Shown one piece after another: positions 8,767 through 16,303 of a stretch of DNA of 64,000 nt (positions are counted from its first letter, which is position 1; each line of letters begins with the position of its first letter). The stretch is from Bdellovibrio bacteriovorus W (lineage in GTDB: Bacteria; Bdellovibrionota; Bdellovibrionia; Bdellovibrionales; Bdellovibrionaceae): NCBI GenBank assembly GCA_000525675.1, contig CP002190.1:2852001-2916000 (forward strand), given 5' to 3'. The translations under genes were made by a program, and so were the position numbers. The notes beneath the pieces are model-generated. The model ran no database searches. It was not told where the DNA came from and saw only the letters and a list, made by a program, of their open reading frames with translations.

Positions 8767-9656
8767 CGTCTCGACCCTGCATATCCATCATTAATCGAAC
8801 GCACACACATGAAGGACGCCAAGGCCCCTATCCCAGCCCCAACGGCGACAAAACCTACGGTTCCCATGACTGATAGAAAGCGGATTGTTTCATTCAATTT
8901 TAAAAAGCTTAAAGCGCCCGAAGCCTGTGACTTAAAAAGATAAACTCCAAGGGCTGAAAGAGCTATGGCGAGAATCGCAGAAAAAAGTCCCGTCAATGCC
9001 CCTTCAATTAGATAAGGACGACGAATGCTTGTGAACGTAGCTCCGATCATTTCTAAAACAACGATTTCGTCGCGGCGATTGGCGATGGACGCTCTGAGAG
9101 AATTTGACGCCACAAATAGACTCGCAATAACGATAATGAAGATCAGTGCGTAGAAAACGATATCCACGACTCGCAACAGAGCTGAATACTTTTCGATCCA
9201 GTCCTGACCATAGCTCACCTCATCCACTCCTTCCTGCTTAACCATCGCAAGCTCTACACTCTTAAGAGCCTGCGTCTGCTCAGTAATAGGAATATCGCGA
9301 TGGAGGCTGATTTGATAACTCGCTGGGATCAATGTCAGCAGGTCTTCATCCTTAGTGACATCAGGTGCGTAGCTAGCAATCTGCTCGCGAAAATCATCTA
9401 ACGCCTTTGTCTGAGAAATAAATTCAAAGTTCTCGACCGCTGCCTGCGCCTTTAGATCTTTTTCAATGGCCTGTTTCTGAATCTCAGTGATTTCAGGAGA
9501 AAGATAGACGGTCATTTGCACGTCCTCTCCCCATTGCGACAGCAAGCTCTTCAAATTTAAACCAAAAACAAGACTTGCTGCTATAACTAGATAACACGAT
9601 GTAATTACGAAGAAAGTTGCAAACTTAAGGGCCGTCGTTTGTTGTGTATAGCTCAT
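8763..9656 (-). CDS. ftsX: Cell division protein FtsX
   Basis: 297 residues. FtsX is the membrane subunit of the FtsEX complex that relays ATP hydrolysis to periplasmic cell-wall hydrolases. Visible here are an N-terminal membrane segment (about 10-33), a periplasmic domain (VQMTVYLSPEIT onward, 47-165) and three C-terminal membrane segments in the MacB-like fold (VVDIVFYALIFIIVIASLFV and after), with the cytoplasmic coupling segment RRDEIVVLEMIGAT. Its ATG overlaps the ftsE stop, and its stop overlaps the envC start, so all three are coupled. Confidence 0.93.
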   Translation of the reverse strand: MSYTQQTTALKFATFFVITSCYLVIAASLVFGLNLKSLLSQWGEDVQMTVYLSPEITEIQKQAIEKDLKAQAAVENFEFISQTKALDDFREQIASYAPDVTKDEDLLTLIPASYQISLHRDIPITEQTQALKSVELAMVKQEGVDEVSYGQDWIEKYSALLRVVDIVFYALIFIIVIASLFVASNSLRASIANRRDEIVVLEMIGATFTSIRRPYLIEGALTGLFSAILAIALSALGVYLFKSQASGALSFLKLNETIRFLSVMGTVGFVAVGAGIGALASFMCVRSINDGYAGSRR

Positions 9657-10315
9657 GCTCGATCCTCGACAATCATTCCATCCTTCAGATGAAGCGTGCG
9701 TTTTTTGCGAGCCCGAACCATATCAAGAGCGTGGGTCGCAACAAAGACTGTCGTTCCCTGCGCACAAACTCTCTCTAATAGATCCATAATCTCTTCGCTT
9801 AGGCGTGGATCTAAGTTTCCCGTCGGCTCATCGGCAATTAAAACCCCCGGCTGATGAACTATAGCCCTCGCGATGGCTGTTCTCTGCTGCTCTCCGCCGG
9901 AAATAAACTCAGGATATTGATCGTGCTTATGTGCAAGCCCCACTTGTTCAAGAACTTCCCCGACGCGTTTTTGAATAAAGGATTTCTTCTCTCCGCGAAT
10001 CTCAAGGGGAAGCGCTACATTTTCAAAAACGGTTTTACCTTTTAGGAGCTTGAAATCTTGAAAGACCACACCAATTTTACGGCGAAAAAAAGGAATCTCT
10101 TGGGAGCGAATATTGATCAAATCAAATCCCGCGACTTGCACTTCACCGGAAGTAGCAATGTCATAACCCGAGATCATCTTAAAAAGCGTGGTTTTTCCAG
10201 CCCCACTCGGTCCCGTTAAAAATACAAATTCGCCTTTGTCGATGCGCAAATCTACGTTTTTCAACGCATGCACGGGACCTGGATATGTCTTGTAAACATG
10301 TCGAAACTCTATCAT
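9653..10315 (-). CDS. ftsE: Cell division ATP-binding protein FtsE
   Basis: 220 residues, the usual length. It is an ABC ATPase with Walker A GPSGAGKTT (about 35-43), Q-loop, signature SGGEQQR (about 139-145), Walker B VLIADEPTGNLD (about 158-169) and the H-loop ATHA. With FtsX it forms the divisome transporter-like complex regulating wall hydrolysis. It is the first gene of ftsE-ftsX-envC-ctp. No convincing Shine-Dalgarno precedes the ATG at 10315, which is unusual among its neighbours. Confidence 0.95.
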   Translation of the reverse strand: MIEFRHVYKTYPGPVHALKNVDLRIDKGEFVFLTGPSGAGKTTLFKMISGYDIATSGEVQVAGFDLINIRSQEIPFFRRKIGVVFQDFKLLKGKTVFENVALPLEIRGEKKSFIQKRVGEVLEQVGLAHKHDQYPEFISGGEQQRTAIARAIVHQPGVLIADEPTGNLDPRLSEEIMDLLERVCAQGTTVFVATHALDMVRARKKRTLHLKDGMIVEDRA

Positions 10316-10397
10316 GTAGATATGATATGCAGTTTAGATAACACTGAGTATCAGGCAAAAGTCGAGGATTTAGAATCCCCATGCAAAATCAAAGTTT

Positions 10398-10652
10398 TTA
10401 AATGAAGCCACCACTCATCAGAGTATCGATAATGGTGGAATGCTGCCGGTGCAAAGCTTGTTTGATGGCCTCATCCACTCTGGCGGAGCCTGCAGAAAGA
10501 ACGTCGTTGTAAGGAGTCTTGATTGTCTTTACTACCGCACCATTGCGGAAGATTCGACTCACTAGAAAAGGATTTGCAAGACCCCAATCCTCTGTTTGGA
10601 CATGATAGCTATTTCCGCGAACTTGAATGTCTGAATTAAACCCTTTTTGCAC
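10398..10652 (-). CDS. Small conserved hypothetical protein
   Basis: 84 residues beginning at a GTG (GTG CAA AAA), with GAGGAAG 13 nt upstream. The segments YHVQTEDWG (16-24), NPFLVSRIFRNG and VVKTIKTPY resemble a small family I remember from deltaproteobacterial genomes, of unknown function. No signal or membrane segment is seen, so it is probably cytoplasmic. It lies 82 nt upstream of ftsE on the same strand and may be co-transcribed with it. Confidence 0.65.
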   Translation of the reverse strand: MQKGFNSDIQVRGNSYHVQTEDWGLANPFLVSRIFRNGAVVKTIKTPYNDVLSAGSARVDEAIKQALHRQHSTIIDTLMSGGFI

Positions 10653-10799
10653 AGCTACGAACTTCCTCTTATCACTCTCACTTGCTAGATAAAAAATTTA
10701 TCAGACTTTTTGCATTATCTCATCCTTTTTTCTAGACTAAAGCACTATAAAATCTATGCTTATGTTTGACCATATGATCGCAGAAAAAGGAGTTCTACT

Positions 10800-11507
10800 A
10801 TGCGCGGATCAATTGCAGCTGTTTTTATTCTTTGTTTCACATTAGGCAATGCAGCCTTCGCCCAATTTAAAGGCGAAGCAGAAGCTGGTGCTATCGTTGT
10901 CAGTGGAAACAACGATTCTGAAAGTTATAATTCAAAAGCAAAAGCTACCTACACTTACGATCAAAACGTGTACTCACTTTTTGGGCGTTATCTAAAAACG
11001 GATTCCAACGGAATTGAAAGTGCTTTGAACTGGGAAGCCGGAGTTCGTTACGAGAGAACCTTGAGTGAACATTTCAGTGTGTACGTTGGGCACAAAGCAG
11101 AGAGCGATAAGTTCAACGGTTACATCCAAAGAGATTCTTCGGATGCCGGTTTGAAATACTACTTTGTAAAAAGTGACGAACTAACTTGGTCTGCTGAGGC
11201 CGGTTATCGTTACCAAAAATATCTAGGAACTGATGGTTCATTAAAGAATGACAATCTTGGTCGCCTTTATTCTGAGGTCACAAAAGCTTTAGATAAGACA
11301 TTATCTTTCAAATACTGGGCGGAATATCTTCCAAACTTTACTGAAAAAGATGCCTACTTAGCGAATACAGAAGCATCTTTAAACATTATGCTTAATTCAA
11401 TCTTTTCTTTGAAAGTGGCTTACTTACTTCAATACCAAAATCTGCCACCTGCAAACACAAAGTACACAACAACAACCACTACAATGAACTTAGTTGCTAA
11501 GTTCTAG
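10800..11507 (+). CDS. DUF481 (YdiY-like) outer-membrane beta-barrel protein
   Basis: 235 residues with AGGAGTT upstream of the ATG. A Sec signal ends at about residue 21 (NAAFAQF). The mature protein consists of alternating amphipathic strands rich in aromatic residues and ends in LVAKF, a C-terminal phenylalanine typical of barrels inserted by the Bam machinery. The layout (GEAEAGAIVVSGNNDSESYN, then KATYTYDQNVYSLFGRYL) matches the salt-induced DUF481 family. It precedes mscL by only 9 nt, so both may respond to osmotic conditions; that link is inference. Confidence 0.8.
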   Translation: MRGSIAAVFILCFTLGNAAFAQFKGEAEAGAIVVSGNNDSESYNSKAKATYTYDQNVYSLFGRYLKTDSNGIESALNWEAGVRYERTLSEHFSVYVGHKAESDKFNGYIQRDSSDAGLKYYFVKSDELTWSAEAGYRYQKYLGTDGSLKNDNLGRLYSEVTKALDKTLSFKYWAEYLPNFTEKDAYLANTEASLNIMLNSIFSLKVAYLLQYQNLPPANTKYTTTTTTMNLVAKF

Positions 11508-11516
11508 GAGATATTT

Positions 11517-11957
11517 ATGTTTAAAGAATTCAGAGCATTTATTATGCGAGGTAATGTACTAGACCTCGCAGTTGGTATCATCGTTGGAGCAGCTTTCAGT
11601 AAGATTGTCTCTTCATTTGTGTCTGATGTACTTACGCCTTTTATCGGCTTGGCTCTTGGCAAAGTTGACTTCTCAAACTTATTTATCGCCTTCAACGGTG
11701 ATCATTATAATACTTTGGAAGAGGCCAAAAAAGCCGGGGTAGCTACTCTGAATTATGGAATGTTTTTAAATGCGATTATCGATTTTTTAATTATTTCTTT
11801 TGCGATCTTCATGATTGTAAAAGCCGCTAATAAATTGAAAAAGCAAGAAGAGGCAGCTCCAGTTATTCCTACGACAAAAGAATGCACTGAGTGCGCGTCA
11901 ACGATTCCAATAAAGGCAAAACGTTGTCCGCAATGCACTTCTAATTTAGCATTGTAA
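11517..11957 (+). CDS. mscL: Large-conductance mechanosensitive channel with C-terminal zinc ribbon
   Basis: 146 residues. The first 20 residues ([20 protein letters not shown]) and the following [17 protein letters not shown] are the conserved amphipathic helix and pore-lining TM1 of MscL; TM2 lies at about 82-101. MscL opens under membrane tension to release solutes after hypo-osmotic shock. The C-terminus carries CTEC and CPQC (about 122-139), a zinc-ribbon pair, in place of a plain cytoplasmic helix. AGGAGAT precedes the start. Confidence 0.93.
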   Translation: MFKEFRAFIMRGNVLDLAVGIIVGAAFSKIVSSFVSDVLTPFIGLALGKVDFSNLFIAFNGDHYNTLEEAKKAGVATLNYGMFLNAIIDFLIISFAIFMIVKAANKLKKQEEAAPVIPTTKECTECASTIPIKAKRCPQCTSNLAL

Positions 11958-11986
11958 TACCACTTCATTTAGAAATATCTCATTCT

Positions 11987-12022
11987 GAAACGGGCGGCTC
12001 TATAAAGCTGCCCGTTTCATTT
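11987..12022 (+). terminator. Intrinsic terminator after mscL
   Basis: A stem of about 13 bp (GAAACGGGC arm with one G-U) and an ATTTT tail. Confidence 0.75.
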
Positions 12023-12029
12023 TGAAGCG

Positions 12030-12056
12030 TAAACTTTCCCGACAAAGTGCCGATAA
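12030..12056 (+). promoter_or_regulatory. Sigma-28 (FliA) promoter
   Basis: TAAA at 12030-12033, exactly 15 nt, then GCCGATAA at 12049-12056: a perfect match to the enterobacterial FliA consensus. Transcription would start near 12063, about 40 nt before the ATG at 12103. A TATAAT at 12075-12080 has no matching -35. Confidence 0.7.
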
Positions 12057-12102
12057 ACGGTACTGCATTTGCAGTATAATTTTTCATCTGGAGGGAAACA
12101 AA

Positions 12103-13542
12103 ATGAATAAGGTTTTAGACTCTAAGAATAGAACACTCGTCAAAATAGTGATCACTAGCTGCACATTCCTTTCATTATCAGCGCACGCACAAAATCCACC
12201 GGCAGCACCTGCTAACACAGCACCTCCTCAAACCAATACTGCGCCCCCAGTCAACCAAGGGTATGGTGGCGGAGTGGACTCTGGAACTCTTAAGGAAATT
12301 GATGAAAGAAATAGAAGAGAGCGTTTTTGCGAAGACGTCAAAAACCGCAGAGAGCGAGCCCAATCAAAGCTATCAGAACTTTGTCGCAAGAGTGGACTTG
12401 GCGGCGCAAACTGTGAAAGTAAGTCGCTTCGCTGCGCAGAAGTCACAAGTGGTGAAAGCTTCGATACACTTGATGCCATAGGACAAGCTTTAGGCTTACC
12501 TGCTGGAAGTACTCAGACAGCTGCGAACTCTTGCCCACAATTGAGCGGTAAAGACTATTTCAGTGAGAAAGACAGAATCCAAAAGGAAATCAAAGATATC
12601 GAGAGAGATCTTGCCGACCTCAATGACGATAAAGCAGAAGTTCAAGATAAATATAATCAAGACATGCTGAAGATGCAGGAAGACCTTTCTAAAGCACAGG
12701 AAGACTATAAAAAACTTGAATCACAGCTTGATGAAGAAGAACGAGAGAGAATTGCAGCATTCAATGAAGCGCAGAACAGTGCTAAAGAAAGAATGCGCCA
12801 GATTGGATCTGAGATCTTAGAACTACAAGGGCAATTAGTTCAAGCTCAACGCCAAAGAGCTATCGAACTCAATGCACTTTCAGATTCTGCTGGTAAAAGA
12901 AAATGTATGACCGAAGTCAATAAGATGAAGGCTGACTATGAGAAAACATATGCTAAAAACTCTTTCTCTAGCTCCAATCATATTGCTCAAGCAAAAAAGA
13001 AGCGTGAAGAACTGATCGATTTTTATAACACTTGCATGAATGACTTTAACCAACAAAGAATTGCACTTAATGAGAAGAATCGCTCAGCCCAAGAAAAATT
13101 GGAAAAGAGTATCCGCGACAAGCAGTCATCACTAGATGAAGTTGAGAACAGCTTAAACTTAGCTTCAACACAGCTTGAAGAAATGAAGCAATCTACGATG
13201 AAGAAGAAATCAAATGCTCTTCAGGCAGTTGTAGATATGGGAACTCGCATGCAACAACAAATGCAGGCTGCCTATACGAAGCTTCAGGAAAACTTGAAAA
13301 CAATTTCATCCAAAACTGCCAGTTTAACTTCGGCCCTCAATCGCGCCAATGCTTCTTTAATGACCCTTGGGCCTGCACCGACTTCGCGTGGTAGTGAGTA
13401 TGCCCCCGCAGAAGTTTCTTCAGAAATTGGTGATCAAGCCGGAATCATCGCAGATACTGAGGATGACTACGCATCTTGTGGTTATAAAAAATTGCGCTCA
13501 AGTGGTGGCAGCGGCCGAGATAGGAGAGGCGCAGGAAAATAG
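12103..13542 (+). CDS. Secreted coiled-coil protein under FliA control
   Basis: 479 residues from the ATG at 12103, with GGAGGG upstream; a longer open frame back to 12022 would cover the promoter. A Sec signal ends in SAHAQ (about 29). Then comes a Pro/Ala/Asn-rich linker, a cysteine-containing segment (about 80-140) and a long coiled coil (about 150-430) with heptads such as IQKEIKDIERDLADLNDD. The tail is Gly/Ser/Arg-rich. I do not recognise it. The sigma-28 promoter suggests expression with motility or attack-phase genes. The product is probably periplasmic or surface-exposed. Confidence 0.75.
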   Translation: MNKVLDSKNRTLVKIVITSCTFLSLSAHAQNPPAAPANTAPPQTNTAPPVNQGYGGGVDSGTLKEIDERNRRERFCEDVKNRRERAQSKLSELCRKSGLGGANCESKSLRCAEVTSGESFDTLDAIGQALGLPAGSTQTAANSCPQLSGKDYFSEKDRIQKEIKDIERDLADLNDDKAEVQDKYNQDMLKMQEDLSKAQEDYKKLESQLDEEERERIAAFNEAQNSAKERMRQIGSEILELQGQLVQAQRQRAIELNALSDSAGKRKCMTEVNKMKADYEKTYAKNSFSSSNHIAQAKKKREELIDFYNTCMNDFNQQRIALNEKNRSAQEKLEKSIRDKQSSLDEVENSLNLASTQLEEMKQSTMKKKSNALQAVVDMGTRMQQQMQAAYTKLQENLKTISSKTASLTSALNRANASLMTLGPAPTSRGSEYAPAEVSSEIGDQAGIIADTEDDYASCGYKKLRSSGGSGRDRRGAGK

Positions 13543-13603
13543 TCGATCAGGCAAGCCTTTCGACTAGAAACCCTAGACCTCAAAACATCACACTGCTAAG
13601 ATC

Positions 13604-13629
13604 AGGGCTCTATAAAAGGAGCCCTTTTT
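13604..13629 (+). terminator. Intrinsic terminator overlapping the PBP1A ribosome site
   Basis: 7-bp stem AGGGCTC/GAGCCCT with loop TATAAAAG and a T5 tail. Its right arm contains GGAG, the Shine-Dalgarno of the GTG at 13631. Confidence 0.7.
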
Positions 13630-13630
13630 C

Positions 13631-16303
13631 GTGATAAAAAAAATCCTCATCGCTCTTGGCATTTTGATGCTTGTCGGAATCGTTTCTGTCATTGCTATTG
13701 TTAAATCTGTTTCCTCCTCACTTCCACAACTTATTACTGTGGAAGACTATAAGCCTCTCTTGGTCAGCGAAGTTTACGATCGCAACGGGAAGCGCATTGG
13801 AGAGTTTTTAAGAGAAAGAAGAACCCTTCTTCCTTTTGATAAAATCCCAACTCAACTTATCAATGCGTTCATGGCGGCGGAAGACGATCAGTTTTATCAA
13901 CATAAAGGGATCAATCCACAAGCTATCTTCAGAGCTGCACTTGCGAACTTGAGAGCGGGCAGAACCGTGCAAGGCGGATCTACCATCACTCAACAAGTTG
14001 CCAAGACTCTCCTGCTTTCTTCTGAAAAAACATTCACACGTAAGCTCAGTGATATCTTACTAGCTTTAGAAATGGAAAAAAATCTTAGCAAGAACGACAT
14101 TATGTATCTTTACCTGAATCAGATTTATTTTGGTCAAGGTGCTTATGGAGTCGAGCAAGCGGCTCAAGTTTACTATCGCAAAACTGTCGCTGAACTTACT
14201 CTACCAGAAATGGCAATCCTAGCAGGTCTACCTCAGGCTCCAAGCCGCTACAGCCCTGTTAGGAATCCGCTGCGCGCGAAAGAGCGTCAGATTTATGTTT
14301 TACGTCGCATGGCTGATGTAGGATTTGTATCGAAGGAAGAAGCAGAAACTGCAATTCAAGAAAACGTCAAAGTGTATGTTCGCGAAACATATGAAGAGCA
14401 TGCTCCGTTCTTTATGGAAACGGTCCGGCAGCTTCTAGTAGCGCAACTTGGCGAATCCACGGTTCTTGATAAAGGTATCAAGATCTACACAAGTCTTGAT
14501 CTTGATAAACAGCAGGCGGCTCAAAAGTTCGTTCTCGCTGGATTAAAAGATCTGGATAAACGCCAAGGCTATCGTGGACCATTACGCAATCTTGAGAGCG
14601 ATGAAAAAATTCAAGAGTTTCTAACGGAAACTCAAAAGAAGCTTATCTTAGATTCCACTCCTGTAAGAATTATTCTGCCAGAGGGAAAGTTTGCCGAGAT
14701 CGCTCCTCCGAACGAAGACAAATCCCACTTACCTTCGTACATTAAAATCAACGAAAGCATTCAAGGTGTTGTGACGAAGGTCGAAGACTCTTCAGGCCTT
14801 GTTTATGTAGATCTTCCAGGAGATATCAAAGGACTTATTGATTTTGAAACGATGTCTTGGGCACGTGAACCTGATCCAGAGGTTCGTTGGGATCTTGGCG
14901 CCATCAAAAAACCTTCTGAGGCCCTCAAAAAAGGCGACGTGATTCTTGTAAAAATCACATCTGAACAGTTTGCAGCTGATAAGTTTTTACAGTCGGCTAA
15001 AAATAAAAATATCAAACAGATTCTTCCAGACTTTTCAAAATTTGTAACACTCCATCTTGACCAAGAACCGCTTGTTGAGGGTGCTTTGATCTCTTTTGAT
15101 CAGCAAACGCAAGACATTCTTGCGATGGTAGGCGGTTCGAACTTTATAAAAAGTGAATTCAATAGAGCTATTCAAGCTCCCCGCCAAACAGGCTCTGCAT
15201 TTAAGGCATTGGTATACGCCGCCGCGCTTGATAAAGGTTACACAGCAGCGACTCCAATTATGGATGCGCCGATCGTTTATGAAGAAGCGGGAGCTACAAC
15301 TTCTGACGAAGAAGGCCAAGTAGACCCCAAGGTTTGGAAGCCCTCAAACTTTTCGAAAAGCTTCAGTGGGGATATCCTGTTTAGAAATGCACTTATTAAG
15401 TCTCTAAATATTCCTACAGTAAAAATTATTGAAGATATCGGTGTACCATGGGCTGTAGAGTACGCCAAACGCCTGGGCATCTTCTCACCACTCAATCCCG
15501 ACTTCACTCTTGCTTTAGGCTCAAGCAGTGTGACGCTGTATGAAATGACAAAAGCGTTCTCCGAATTTGGTCGCCTAGGGAAAAGAATGTCTCCTTTGCT
15601 TATCCGCAAGGTGACTGATGCTCATGGTAAAAATATCATGGAAGCCACTTCTTTAGATAATCGCTTTGAAAGAGAAATTAAAGCGATCAATGAACCGCTT
15701 GAAGAAAAGCGCCAAGCCTATCTTGAGGCTACTGGAAATCCAGAGAAGCTTGAGGAACTGCGAGCAAAAAATCCAAAACAATTTGAGCTAGAAGAAAAAC
15801 TCTTCTTCCGCGATGCTAACCAACTTATCCGCCCGACCACGGCTTATGTCATGACAACCCTCTTAAGGGGCGTAGTTGAAGATGTCGGTGGAACCGCTGG
15901 AAGAGCACGTGCCGTAGGAAGAGAAGTCGCAGGAAAAACTGGCTCTACGAATAACTATTACGATGCTTGGTTCATTGGTTACAGCCCACAAATTGCCACA
16001 GGTGTTTGGGTGGGATTTGACAAAGAAAAGAGTCTTGGCAAAGGAGAAGTCGGGGGTCGTTCAGCACTACCTATTTGGATTGACTACATGAAAGAAGCCC
16101 ATGATGGCCTTCCACAAATGACTTTCCCTGTACCAGATGGAATTGTTTTTGTTAATATAGACAGCGAAACTGGTAAACTTGCAACGGCTGCAAGTACTAA
16201 AATTGTACGCCAAGCATTTGCTGAAGGCACAGAGCCTACCAGCGCTTCTCGTGATAAAGCAGAAGAAGCAACAGACTTTTACAAACAGGACTTCGCTGAA
16301 TGA
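13631..16303 (+). CDS. mrcA: Penicillin-binding protein 1A, bifunctional glycosyltransferase/transpeptidase
   Basis: 890 residues from a GTG with GGAG upstream. Order: N-terminal membrane anchor (1-27); GT51 glycosyltransferase with the catalytic Glu84 in EDDQFYQ and GGSTITQQVAK; an OB-like inserted domain (about 370-480); transpeptidase with Ser522 in SAFK and Lys769 in KTGS. It polymerises and cross-links peptidoglycan on the periplasmic side. The length is slightly above E. coli PBP1A. Its stop overlaps the uvrA ATG (ATGA). Confidence 0.95.
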   Translation: MIKKILIALGILMLVGIVSVIAIVKSVSSSLPQLITVEDYKPLLVSEVYDRNGKRIGEFLRERRTLLPFDKIPTQLINAFMAAEDDQFYQHKGINPQAIFRAALANLRAGRTVQGGSTITQQVAKTLLLSSEKTFTRKLSDILLALEMEKNLSKNDIMYLYLNQIYFGQGAYGVEQAAQVYYRKTVAELTLPEMAILAGLPQAPSRYSPVRNPLRAKERQIYVLRRMADVGFVSKEEAETAIQENVKVYVRETYEEHAPFFMETVRQLLVAQLGESTVLDKGIKIYTSLDLDKQQAAQKFVLAGLKDLDKRQGYRGPLRNLESDEKIQEFLTETQKKLILDSTPVRIILPEGKFAEIAPPNEDKSHLPSYIKINESIQGVVTKVEDSSGLVYVDLPGDIKGLIDFETMSWAREPDPEVRWDLGAIKKPSEALKKGDVILVKITSEQFAADKFLQSAKNKNIKQILPDFSKFVTLHLDQEPLVEGALISFDQQTQDILAMVGGSNFIKSEFNRAIQAPRQTGSAFKALVYAAALDKGYTAATPIMDAPIVYEEAGATTSDEEGQVDPKVWKPSNFSKSFSGDILFRNALIKSLNIPTVKIIEDIGVPWAVEYAKRLGIFSPLNPDFTLALGSSSVTLYEMTKAFSEFGRLGKRMSPLLIRKVTDAHGKNIMEATSLDNRFEREIKAINEPLEEKRQAYLEATGNPEKLEELRAKNPKQFELEEKLFFRDANQLIRPTTAYVMTTLLRGVVEDVGGTAGRARAVGREVAGKTGSTNNYYDAWFIGYSPQIATGVWVGFDKEKSLGKGEVGGRSALPIWIDYMKEAHDGLPQMTFPVPDGIVFVNIDSETGKLATAASTKIVRQAFAEGTEPTSASRDKAEEATDFYKQDFAE

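Noticed and set aside
12071-12080. TATAAT as a sigma-70 promoter for the coiled-coil gene
   Set aside because: No -35 element at 16-18 nt; the FliA site just upstream is exact.
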